Shown: positions 25,728 to 33,898 of the stretch, piece after piece
Layout: each line of letters begins with the position of its first letter
Position numbering within the stretch: position 1 is the stretch's first letter
From: PALSA-505 sp035308365
Lineage (GTDB): Bacteria; Actinomycetota; Actinomycetes; Streptosporangiales; Streptosporangiaceae
Length of the DNA: 55,352 nucleotides
NCBI GenBank assembly: GCA_035308365.1
Contig: DATGGU010000077.1
Coordinates: 1 to 55,352, forward strand
Reading direction: 5' to 3'
Position numbers and translations under genes: made by a program
The notes under the pieces: model-generated
The model's input: the letters and a program-made list of their open reading frames with translations, nothing else
Told to the model about the DNA's origin: nothing
Database searches by the model: none

Positions 25728-26861
25728 ATGGGGCCACTGCATGACGTCAAGGTCATCGAGCTTGCCAGCCTCGCCCCGGCGCCGTTCGGCTGCATGATCC
25801 TGTCCGACCTCGGCGCGGACGTCCTGCGGATCGAACGCCCTGAGGCCTGCGGGCCCGATGCCGTGATTCCGGCCGACCCGCTCGCCCGGGGCCGCCGGTC
25901 GGCCGGCCTCAACCTCAAGGATGCGGGTGGCGCGGAACTGCTGCTTCGCCTGGTGGAGCGGGCCGACGTGCTGGTGGAGGGCTTCCGCCCCGGCGTCGCG
26001 GAGCGGCTGGGGTTCGGCCCCGAGGTGTGCCTGGAGCGCAACCCACGGCTGGTGTTCGCCCGGATGACCGGCTGGGGGCAGGACGGTCCGCTGGCCCAGA
26101 CCGCGGGCCACGACATCGACTACATCGCCGTGTCCGGCGTGCTGCACGGGATCGGCCGGGCCGGACAGCGCCCGGTGCCGCCCATCAACCTGGTCGGCGA
26201 CTTCGGCGGCGGCGGGATGCTGCTGGCGATCGGCGTGCTGGCCGCGCTCCTTGAACGGGAACGGTCCGGGCTGGGCCAGGTGGTCGACGCGGCGATGGTG
26301 GACGGCTCGGCGCTGCTGAACTCCTTCCTGTACGGCCTGCTGGCCGGTGGGCTGTGGGAGGAAGAGCGCGGCACCAACCTGCTGGACGGCGGCGCCCCGT
26401 TCTACGACACCTACGAGACCTCGGACGGCGGCCACGTGGCGGTCGGGGCCCTGGAGCCGAAATTTTACGGCGCACTGCTCGCCGGGCTCGGCCTGGACGC
26501 CGCGGAACTGCCAGCCCAGCTCGACAGGTCCGGCTGGCCGGTGCTCAGGCAACGGTTCACCGAGGCATTCGGGAAGCGGACCAGGGACGAGTGGGCGGAG
26601 ATCTTCAGCGGCTCCGACGCCTGCGTGGCACCGGTGCTGACCCCCACCGAGGCCCCGCGCCATCCGCACAACGCCGCCCGTGGCACCTTCCTGGACGGCG
26701 ACGTCGTCCAGCCCGCCCCGGCGCCGCGCTTCGGCCGGGCAAAGCCCGCGATCCCGCGGCCACCGGTCCGCCCGGGCGCGGACACCGACGCGGTGCTGGC
26801 CGGCCTGGGCCTGCCGGACGAGCAGATAGCACAGCTCCGCGCCGCCGGCACGGTGGGCTGA
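25728..26861 (+). CDS. CaiB/BaiF CoA-transferase family protein (alpha-methylacyl-CoA racemase-like)
   Basis: A 377-residue family III CoA transferase fold. The N-terminal segment VKVIELASLAPAPFGCMILSDLGADVLRIERP is typical, with the AMACR-like catalytic region GHDIDYIAVSGVLHGIG (His about 126) and NLVGDFGGGGMLLAIGV (Asp about 156). These His/Asp features favour a racemase over a CoA transferase. A racemase would epimerise 2-methylacyl-CoA during branched-chain lipid or sterol breakdown. It is convergent with the MgtE/CBS gene (5-bp gap). Confidence 0.93.
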   Translation: MGPLHDVKVIELASLAPAPFGCMILSDLGADVLRIERPEACGPDAVIPADPLARGRRSAGLNLKDAGGAELLLRLVERADVLVEGFRPGVAERLGFGPEVCLERNPRLVFARMTGWGQDGPLAQTAGHDIDYIAVSGVLHGIGRAGQRPVPPINLVGDFGGGGMLLAIGVLAALLERERSGLGQVVDAAMVDGSALLNSFLYGLLAGGLWEEERGTNLLDGGAPFYDTYETSDGGHVAVGALEPKFYGALLAGLGLDAAELPAQLDRSGWPVLRQRFTEAFGKRTRDEWAEIFSGSDACVAPVLTPTEAPRHPHNAARGTFLDGDVVQPAPAPRFGRAKPAIPRPPVRPGADTDAVLAGLGLPDEQIAQLRAAGTVG

Positions 26862-26866
26862 CCCGG

Positions 26867-28177
26867 TTAGCCCGGCTCGCCACGGCGCCCGTCCGGCGGC
26901 TCGGCCGCCTCCCGCCGCCGCCACCCCTCCGGCAACGTGACTTCGAGCACGTCGTCGACCGTGATCACGCCGAGCATCCGGCACCGCTCGTCCACCACCG
27001 GAATCGTGATCAGGTTGTAGTCGGTCATCAGCACCGCGACGTCGACCACGTCGGTGTCGGCCCCGACCCGAACCGGATCGGTCTCGCTGACCTCGACGAG
27101 CCGCGCGCCCGGATCGGCCTGCACCAGCGTGACCAGCCGGGCAACCCCGAGCAGCCGCCCGGTTTCGCTGACCGCGTGCACACTGGTCAGCGCCTCCGGC
27201 TGCAGGCTCCCGGCCCGCCGCACGGCGGCCAGCACCTCGGCCACCGGGGTGTCTGCGGGCAGGGCGAGGTAGTCCATCCCCATCAGGCCGCCGGCGCTGG
27301 TGGGATTGAAGCCCATCAGCGTCAGCACCTTGGCCCGCTGGCCTGCCGGGAGCAGGTCGAGCACGGGCTCGCGGCGGTGCTGTGGCAGCTCGGCAATGGC
27401 ATCCGCGGCGTCGTCGGCGCGCATCCGGCTGAGCACCTGTGCCACCTCCTGATCGGACCGTGCGTCGAGCAGCCGGGTGGCCAGGTCCTCGTCGAGTTCC
27501 TCGAAGACGTCCGCCTCCAGTTCGGGGTCCACATGCACCCGGCCCAGGATCTCGGTTTCCTCGGCCTTGGACGCGTCCTCGATCAGGTCGGCGATCTGGG
27601 CCGGCTTCAGGCCCCGGATCCGGGCGAACGGGCCGCGCAGCACCGCGCTGCCGGTGTGCCCGATCAGCGGCTCGAACTGGCCCTGGTCCCGGAACACGGC
27701 CCGATCCCGCCGGTGGCCGAGCAGCCTGAGGACCCGCCCGGTGCGCCGCCTGGTATCCACGCCGGACAGCACCCATTCCCCGTCCCGGTGGGCGAGCTGC
27801 AGGTCCGCGGCCCGGACCAGGTGCGCGCTCGCCACGTCGATCAGCCGGTGCCCGAGCACGTCGGCGCGCAGCAGCACCTCGCCCTCGCGCCGCTCGAACC
27901 GGCGCAGGTTGAGCCGGGCGCTGGTCAGCCTCAGCTCCCCGGCGCCGAACGAGCTGACCTGCTCGACCGGCACGTGCACCTGCCGGCCGCCGACCGTGCC
28001 CACCAGCCCGGTGACCAGCGGATAACCGGCGCCGCGGAGCCGCACGATAACGTCGGACAGGCGGCCGAGCGACTCGCCGTCCCGAGCGGTGATCGACCGC
28101 CCGAGCAGGCCGGATAGGCTCAGGGTCAGGTTGCCCTCTGCCCCCGGAACCGGATCGGCCGCTGGCGTCGCGGTCAT
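26867..28177 (-). CDS. PRC-barrel / MgtE-N / CBS-pair regulator lacking the Mg channel domain
   Basis: A 436-residue soluble protein. The N-terminal PRC-barrel-like part (about 20-110) is followed by an MgtE N-domain of helical repeats (about 180-300, with ADLIEDASKAEETEILG and DDAADAIAELP). A CBS pair follows (about 310-420; DYLALPADTPVAEVL...MTDYNLITIPVVDE...VITVDDVLEV). The transmembrane domain of the MgtE magnesium channel is absent. It is therefore likely a cytoplasmic Mg/nucleotide sensor acting on another protein. The adjacent divergent KimA-like permease is a candidate partner, by position only. Confidence 0.88.
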   Translation of the reverse strand: MTATPAADPVPGAEGNLTLSLSGLLGRSITARDGESLGRLSDVIVRLRGAGYPLVTGLVGTVGGRQVHVPVEQVSSFGAGELRLTSARLNLRRFERREGEVLLRADVLGHRLIDVASAHLVRAADLQLAHRDGEWVLSGVDTRRRTGRVLRLLGHRRDRAVFRDQGQFEPLIGHTGSAVLRGPFARIRGLKPAQIADLIEDASKAEETEILGRVHVDPELEADVFEELDEDLATRLLDARSDQEVAQVLSRMRADDAADAIAELPQHRREPVLDLLPAGQRAKVLTLMGFNPTSAGGLMGMDYLALPADTPVAEVLAAVRRAGSLQPEALTSVHAVSETGRLLGVARLVTLVQADPGARLVEVSETDPVRVGADTDVVDVAVLMTDYNLITIPVVDERCRMLGVITVDDVLEVTLPEGWRRREAAEPPDGRRGEPG

Positions 28178-28327
28178 CGGGCGTTCTCCCCTCGGTGAGC
28201 GAACACCACATCCCTACCTTCTCACTGCTGAGTGAACCCGGGTGCGACCGAAGACGATACCCAGCCAGCGGTGGTATGAAGGGCGGGAACACGTATGCAG
28301 CAGGTATGTAGGTAAGGGGCGGAACTC

Positions 28328-30754
28328 GTGGCCATGCGCAGAGCGGCGGGCTTGCTCAGCGGGCGTTCGGCTCCCCCGGAGAGCCTCGGGTACGCGGTGA
28401 AGAACCGCCTGCTCGGCCGCCCCCTGGTCAACGAGCAACTCGCCGAGCAGCGGCTGTCCAAGCCGCTGGCGCTCGGCGTGCTGTCGCCGGACGGAATCTC
28501 CTCCTCGGCCTATGGCACCGAGGAAATAATCATCGCGCTGCTACCGCTGGCCGGGCTCACGGCGTTCGCCCTGATCCTGCCGATGACCCTGGTCATCCTG
28601 CTGGTCATGGCGCTCGTGGTGCTGTCCTACCGCGAGGTCGTGATGGTCTACATCAGGCCGGGCGGCTCCTACGTGGTGGCCAGGGAGAACTTCGGCCCGC
28701 GGATCGCGCAGATCGCCGCGGTGGCGCTGCTCATCGACTATGTCGTCACCGTCGCCGTGCAGACGGCCGGCGGCACGGCCGCCGTGGTCTCGGCGTTCCC
28801 GGTGCTCCAGCCCTACACGAAGCCGATCACGATCGGCGTGATCGTGCTGCTCGCCTTCGGGAACCTGCGCGGGCTCAAGGAGGCCGGGCGGGCCTTCGCG
28901 GTGCCGACCTACCTGTTCGTCGGCTCGGTGCTGCTGATGATCGTGGTCGGCCTGGTCAGGGAGATCATCGGCAACCTGCACAAATACAACCCGCACCTAC
29001 TGAATGATCACTACCCGATCGGGGCCGGCGCGACCGGGCTGATCAGCTTCGCCATGATCTTCACCCTGCTGCGTGCCTTCGCCAACGGCGGCGCGTCGCT
29101 GACCGGCATCGAGGCGGTCAGCGACGCGGTCGGCGCGTTCCGCCCGCCGGAGGGGGCCAATGCCCGGCGCGTGCTGGTCGCCGAGGGCGTCCTGCTCGGC
29201 ATGCTGGTCGCCGGGATCTCCTGGCTGGCGCACGTGACCCAGGCCACCCCCCGGCTTTCCGGCGCCCCCACCGTGCTCGCCCAGGAGGCGACCGTCGCCT
29301 TCGGCGGCGGACCGGGCCGGATCCTGTTCTTCCTCGTCCAGGCCGCCACCGCGCTCATCCTGTTCACCGGCGCGAACACGAGCTTCAACGGCTTCCCGTT
29401 CCTGGCCAGCTACGTGGCAGGCGACGCGTTCCTGCCCCGGTGGCTGCTCAAGCGCGGCCACCGCCTGGTGTTCTCCAACGCGATCGTGGTGCTGACCGTG
29501 GTATCGGTCGCACTGATCATCGTCCGCGGCGCGAACGTCAACAGCCTGGTGCCGATGTACGCGATCGGCGTGTTCACCGCCTTCAGCATGGCCGGGTACG
29601 GCATGGCCCGCTACCACCTGCGCCGCAGGGAGCCAGGCTGGCGGCGCAAGTTCATCGTCAACTTCTCGGCCGGCACGATGACGGCGATCGTGGTGGCCAT
29701 CTTCGCGGTGGTCAAATTCACCGAGGGCGCCTGGATCGTGGTGGTCGTCTTCCCGATCCTGGTCTTCGCCCTGATCCGGCTCAACCAGGAGTATGCGCTG
29801 GAGGCCGAGGTGCTGAGCACGATCACCGGCAGCCAGCCGCCGCCGTTGCCCACCTACGCCCGCCGGACCGTGTACGTCCTGGTCGACGGCTTCGACCTGG
29901 CCGCCCTGGCCGGTCTGCGCTACGCCCGGAGCCTGCGGCCGACCACGCTGCGCGCGGTGCATTTCGTGATCGACAGCACCCGCGCCGAGATGCTCCGCGA
30001 ACAGTGGACCCGGGCCGACCGTGGCGTCGTGCTCGAATTCGTCGACGTTCCCGACCGTCGCCTGGTCAAGGCCGTGGCCGACCTGGTCAGCGCCGAGGTC
30101 GCCAACCCCGGCACGCACGTCACCGTCATCCTGCCCCGCCGCAGCTACTCCCCGTTGCTCGGGCGCCTGCTGCACGACCGCACCGCCGACAAGATCGCCA
30201 GCGCGGTCAGCCGGATCCCCCGCTCGGCCGCCACGATCATCCCGTTCGACGTGACCAGCCGGGTGGAACTCCTGCAGAGCCGCCAGGCCGACAAGCTGGC
30301 GAAGACCCCGGACACCCAGGCGGCCACCGGCCCGGTCCTGGACGGCCAGCAGTCCCGCCCGGCTCGCAAGGCCAAGGACGGCAAGCCCCCGGTCAGCTCC
30401 GAGAGCCGTTACCGCCGACCGGTCCCCTCGTCCGGCATCGATCCGATCGGCAGCCTCAGCAAGTCCGGCCACGCCACCGTCGAGGGCCGGGTCCGCGCGG
30501 TGGAGATCCGCCCGGTCGAGCAGAACTCCGTCCTGGCCTGCGTCATCGCCGACTCCACCGGCGAGCTGACCGCCCTGTTCTACGGCCGCTCCCGGATACC
30601 CGGCGTCGGCTGCGGCTCCAAGGTGCGGTTCCGCGGCACGGTCGGCTTCCGCGGCGGCAGCCCGTTTATGGTCAACCCGACCTACGAACTGCTCGGCACC
30701 GAACCGGCCGACTCCGACGGCAGCCCGCCAGACGCCGGCACTCCCGCTACCTGA
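28328..30754 (+). CDS. KimA/KUP-like APC permease fused to an OB fold (copy 1)
   Basis: An 808-residue membrane protein. About twelve membrane helices (about 55-490) match, in order, segments remembered for B. subtilis KimA, a high-affinity K+/H+ importer: RLSKPLALGVLSPDGISSSAYGTEE, GGSYVVARENFG and GGASLTGIEAVSDAV are examples. A cytoplasmic USP-like domain follows (about 515-655), then a linker and an OB-like domain (about 717-800; EGRVRAVEIRPV...ADSTGELTALFYGR). The OB-like tail is unusual for a transporter. A general amino-acid permease is the alternative. GTG at 28328 is chosen, with ATG at 28334 possible. Confidence 0.85.
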   Translation: MAMRRAAGLLSGRSAPPESLGYAVKNRLLGRPLVNEQLAEQRLSKPLALGVLSPDGISSSAYGTEEIIIALLPLAGLTAFALILPMTLVILLVMALVVLSYREVVMVYIRPGGSYVVARENFGPRIAQIAAVALLIDYVVTVAVQTAGGTAAVVSAFPVLQPYTKPITIGVIVLLAFGNLRGLKEAGRAFAVPTYLFVGSVLLMIVVGLVREIIGNLHKYNPHLLNDHYPIGAGATGLISFAMIFTLLRAFANGGASLTGIEAVSDAVGAFRPPEGANARRVLVAEGVLLGMLVAGISWLAHVTQATPRLSGAPTVLAQEATVAFGGGPGRILFFLVQAATALILFTGANTSFNGFPFLASYVAGDAFLPRWLLKRGHRLVFSNAIVVLTVVSVALIIVRGANVNSLVPMYAIGVFTAFSMAGYGMARYHLRRREPGWRRKFIVNFSAGTMTAIVVAIFAVVKFTEGAWIVVVVFPILVFALIRLNQEYALEAEVLSTITGSQPPPLPTYARRTVYVLVDGFDLAALAGLRYARSLRPTTLRAVHFVIDSTRAEMLREQWTRADRGVVLEFVDVPDRRLVKAVADLVSAEVANPGTHVTVILPRRSYSPLLGRLLHDRTADKIASAVSRIPRSAATIIPFDVTSRVELLQSRQADKLAKTPDTQAATGPVLDGQQSRPARKAKDGKPPVSSESRYRRPVPSSGIDPIGSLSKSGHATVEGRVRAVEIRPVEQNSVLACVIADSTGELTALFYGRSRIPGVGCGSKVRFRGTVGFRGGSPFMVNPTYELLGTEPADSDGSPPDAGTPAT

Positions 30755-30883
30755 GGATCCGTAGAGAGGCCCAGCAGGTATCCCGAAAGATCTTCACTTT
30801 CTTACGATGCCAGGCGACCCGTCGCGGGTCTCACCCACATCGGGATGGGCCGTCAAATCCTGCCTGCCTCCATCGCAGACCCG

Positions 30884-31138
30884 GGGTATGCCCACCAGAC
30901 GCCAGGAGGGCAGGGACAGCAGGCCGCCAGACCCTCCCCCTCCAGCCCCGACCCCGGACTACACCCACCAAACGCCAGGAAGGCAGGGACAGCAGGCCGC
31001 CAGACCCTCCCCTCCAGCCCCGACCCCGGGCTACACCCACCAAACGCCAGGAGGACAGGGACAGCAGGCCGCCAGACCCTCCCCCTCCAGCCCGGACCGG
31101 GGGCTATGCCCACCGGGCGTCAGGAGGGCAGGGACAGT
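30884..31138 (-). repeat. 72-73 bp tandem repeat, 3.5 copies, derived from the gene 3' end
   Basis: Minus-strand unit: CTGTCCCTGCCCTCCTG followed by about 56 bp that begins CGTTTGGTGGGTGTAG and ends GGTCTGGCGGCCTG. Units recur at 30903, 30976, 31048 and 31121. The 31121 unit is the last six codons and stop of the second permease, so the array is a repeated copy of that gene's tail. The other copies have lost the stop by one or two substitutions. Confidence 0.85.
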
Positions 31139-33690
31139 AGCTCGTAGTTGGGGTTGATCATGCCGGGGACGCCGTCGCGGAGACCGAAGGCGCCGGTGAG
31201 GCGGATCTTCGCGCCCGGCTCCACACCGGCAATGTGCTCGCGGCCGTAGAACAGGGCGGTCAGCTCGCCGGTGGAGTCGGCGACCGTGGCGGCGAGCACA
31301 CAGCTTCCGCGCACCGGCCGGATCTCCACGTTGCGGACCCGGCCCTCGACGGTGGCCCGGCCAGGATTGGTGAGGCTCCCGATGGGGTTGGCGCTGGTGG
31401 GCGGGACCGGGCGTTCGTAGCCGCCAGCGACGGCTTTCTTGGCGGGGGCGGCAGGTCCGTGGCCGCGATTGCGCAGCGCGGCCCGCCAGCCGGGGACGCC
31501 GTCTTGTGTTGCGCTGGCGGCAGGCGCCCTGGGAGCGGGCGCCTCTTCTGCGGGCTCCGGGCCGTTGGGTGTGAGGGGGGTGCCTGCCTGAGCCGTACCG
31601 GCCGTGGCGGCCGTGGCGGCAACCCTCTCCGCCGCAGCCGCCGGGGACGCGTCCGCGCCTTGGGGGGCCGGCTTACCGGTGACTTCGTGCCCGGCGGCTT
31701 CCCGCTCGTGCAGGACGGTCAGCCTGCTCTGCACGTCGTAGGGGATGATCGTGGCCGCCGAGCGGGGGATCCGGCTGACCACCCGGGCGATCTTGTCGGC
31801 GGTGCGGTCGTGCAGGAAACGGCCGAGCAGCGGGGAGTAGCCGCGCCTGGGCAGGATGACGGTGACGTGCGTGCCAGGGTTGGCGACCTCGGCGCTGACC
31901 AGTTCGGCGGTGGCCCGGCCCAGCCTGCGGTCGGGGCAGTCCACCAGGTCGAGCGTGACGCCGCGGTCGGCCCTGGACCAGTCTTGGCGAAGCTTCTCGG
32001 CGCGGGCGCTGTCAATCACGAAGTGCACCGCGCGCATGGTGGTCGGCCGCAGGCTGCGGGCGTACCGGAGCGCGGCCAGGGTCGCCAGGTCGAAGCTGTC
32101 CACGAAGACGAGGACGACCCGCCGCGCGTAGTGCGGCAGCGGTGGCGGCTGCCGGCCACTGATCGTCTCAAGCACCCTGGACTCCATCGCGTACTCGCGG
32201 TTCAGCCGGATCAGTGCGAACACGCCGGCCGGCCCGACGATGATGATCAGCCAGGCGCCCTCGGTGAACTTCGCGATCGCGAAGATCAGCACTACTAGCG
32301 CGGTGAGCACTCCAGCGGAGAAGTTGATCACTCGGCGCCGCCGCCAGCCAGGCTCCTTCATCCTGGAGTGGTACCTGGCCATGCCGAAGCCGGCCATGGA
32401 GAACCCGGTGAACACGCCGATCGCATAGAACGGGACCAGGTTGTTGACGTTCGCCCCAACCGCGAGGATCAGCGCCAATGAGACCACGGTCAGCACGATG
32501 ATGCCGTTGGAAAACACCAGCCGGTGGCCACGCTTGGTGAGCCAGCGCGGCAGGAAGGCATCCTCCGCCACGAAGCTGGCCAGGAAGGGAAACCCGTTGA
32601 AGCTCGTGTTACCCCCGGTGAACAGGATGAGTGCGGTGGCGGCCTGGACGAAGTAGAACGCCACCCGGCCGGGTCCGCCGCCGAAGATCAGGTTGGCCTC
32701 CTGCGAGATGACGGTGGGAGTCCCGCTGGTGAATGGAGTGGCGTGCGTCACGTGTGCAAGCCAGGAGATGCCTCCTACCAGGAAGGCGAGGATCACGCCC
32801 TGGATCACCAGGACCCGGCGCGCATTGACGCCTTCCGGCGGCCGGAATGCGCTCACCGCGTTGGATACGGCCTCGATGCCGGTCAGTGAGGATCCGCCGT
32901 TCGCGAAGGAGCGCAGCAGGGTGAACACCAGGGCGAAGCTGATGATCACCGATGCCCCGTGCCCCGGCGTGTAATAGCTGCCGGTCAGCCTGCCCGGGTC
33001 CACCTTCTGCAGATGACCGAATGCCTCCCTGGCCAGCCCGACGACGATCATGAGGATCACGGAGCCGGAGAACAGGTAGGTAGGCAGCGCGAACGCCCGC
33101 CCGGCTTCCCTGATGCCGCGCAGGTTCCCGTAACACATGATCAGGATGGCGACGACCGAGATGATCAGCAGCAGGGTGCTGGTCGAGATCCCAGGAATCC
33201 TGGTCAGCGCCGGGAACGCGGACACGATGGCCGCAGCTCCGCCCGCCGTCTGAACGGCCACGGTGACGATGTAGTCGATCATCAGCGCGACGGCAGCGAT
33301 CTGAGCTACCTTCGGCCCGAAGTTTTCCCTGGCCACCACGTAGGAGCCGCCGGTCCTGGTGTAGACGGTGACCACCTCGCGGTAGGACAGCACGACCAGC
33401 GCCAGCACGAACAGCACGACCCCGGTGAGGGGCAGCAGCATGGTGAATGCGGCGATGCCCAGCCCACCCCTGAGCAATTCGATGAGGATTTCCTCCGAGC
33501 CGTAGGCGGAGGAGGAGATCCCGTCCGGTGACAGCACGCCGAGCGCCAGCGGCTTGCTCAGCCGCTCCTCGCCGAGCTGCTCGTTCACCATGGGAGGCCC
33601 GAGCAGCCTGCTCTTCAGCGAGTACCAGAAGCCCTCGCGCAGCCCGTCGCCCTTGACGCCGAGCAGGTTAGCCGCCTTGGTTACGGCCAC
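31120..33690 (-). CDS. KimA/KUP-like APC permease fused to an OB fold (copy 2)
   Basis: An 856-residue paralogue of the permease at 28328-30754, converging on it. It has the same order: permease domain (about 45-490), USP-like cytoplasmic domain (about 520-660), an extended Ala/Pro-rich linker (about 660-770) and an OB-like domain (about 781-856, VEGRVRNVEIRPV...STGELTALFYGR). The start is GTG at 33688-33690 after GGAGGA. Potassium uptake is inferred from the KimA match and from the KdpD/KdpE genes next door. The last six codons are the source of the tandem repeat downstream. Confidence 0.85.
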   Translation of the reverse strand: MAVTKAANLLGVKGDGLREGFWYSLKSRLLGPPMVNEQLGEERLSKPLALGVLSPDGISSSAYGSEEILIELLRGGLGIAAFTMLLPLTGVVLFVLALVVLSYREVVTVYTRTGGSYVVARENFGPKVAQIAAVALMIDYIVTVAVQTAGGAAAIVSAFPALTRIPGISTSTLLLIISVVAILIMCYGNLRGIREAGRAFALPTYLFSGSVILMIVVGLAREAFGHLQKVDPGRLTGSYYTPGHGASVIISFALVFTLLRSFANGGSSLTGIEAVSNAVSAFRPPEGVNARRVLVIQGVILAFLVGGISWLAHVTHATPFTSGTPTVISQEANLIFGGGPGRVAFYFVQAATALILFTGGNTSFNGFPFLASFVAEDAFLPRWLTKRGHRLVFSNGIIVLTVVSLALILAVGANVNNLVPFYAIGVFTGFSMAGFGMARYHSRMKEPGWRRRRVINFSAGVLTALVVLIFAIAKFTEGAWLIIIVGPAGVFALIRLNREYAMESRVLETISGRQPPPLPHYARRVVLVFVDSFDLATLAALRYARSLRPTTMRAVHFVIDSARAEKLRQDWSRADRGVTLDLVDCPDRRLGRATAELVSAEVANPGTHVTVILPRRGYSPLLGRFLHDRTADKIARVVSRIPRSAATIIPYDVQSRLTVLHEREAAGHEVTGKPAPQGADASPAAAAERVAATAATAGTAQAGTPLTPNGPEPAEEAPAPRAPAASATQDGVPGWRAALRNRGHGPAAPAKKAVAGGYERPVPPTSANPIGSLTNPGRATVEGRVRNVEIRPVRGSCVLAATVADSTGELTALFYGREHIAGVEPGAKIRLTGAFGLRDGVPGMINPNYELLSLPS

Positions 33691-33862
33691 CGGTTACCGT
33701 CCTCCGTCCTGGGCCCGATACGCCCACGGTCTGACTCCAACTGACGCTAGGCGGCCAGGATGCCGACGGCCGTCAGCACGGCGTAAAGACTCATGACCTG
33801 GGCGTTAAGGATTTATCAAGATCACAAAAAATGGGCGGTTTTGGCGTTCGACTGGAACCGAG

Positions 33863-33898
33863 ATGACAGTCCGAACGAAAATGACAGTCCGAACGAAA
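33863..33898 (+). repeat. 18-bp tandem duplication over the start codon
   Basis: ATGACAGTCCGAACGAAA is present twice in exact tandem (33863-33880 and 33881-33898), then a third partial ATGACAG. It creates three in-frame ATGs and the N-terminus MTVRTKMTVRTKMTG for the KdpD-like kinase. Confidence 0.95.

Noticed and set aside
28178..28327. c-di-AMP (ydaO-type) riboswitch before the first KimA-like gene
   Set aside because: The conserved ydaO core elements could not be found; the region is too short and shows no matching stems.
28997..30472. Minus-strand 491-residue frame opposite the first permease
   Set aside because: Antisense shadow of the permease, low-complexity composition, no ribosome site.
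30800..31160. Proline/threonine-rich small proteins in the repeat array
   Set aside because: All frames through the 72-73 bp array are open by chance because the unit length and GC content suppress stops; no ribosome site or family match.
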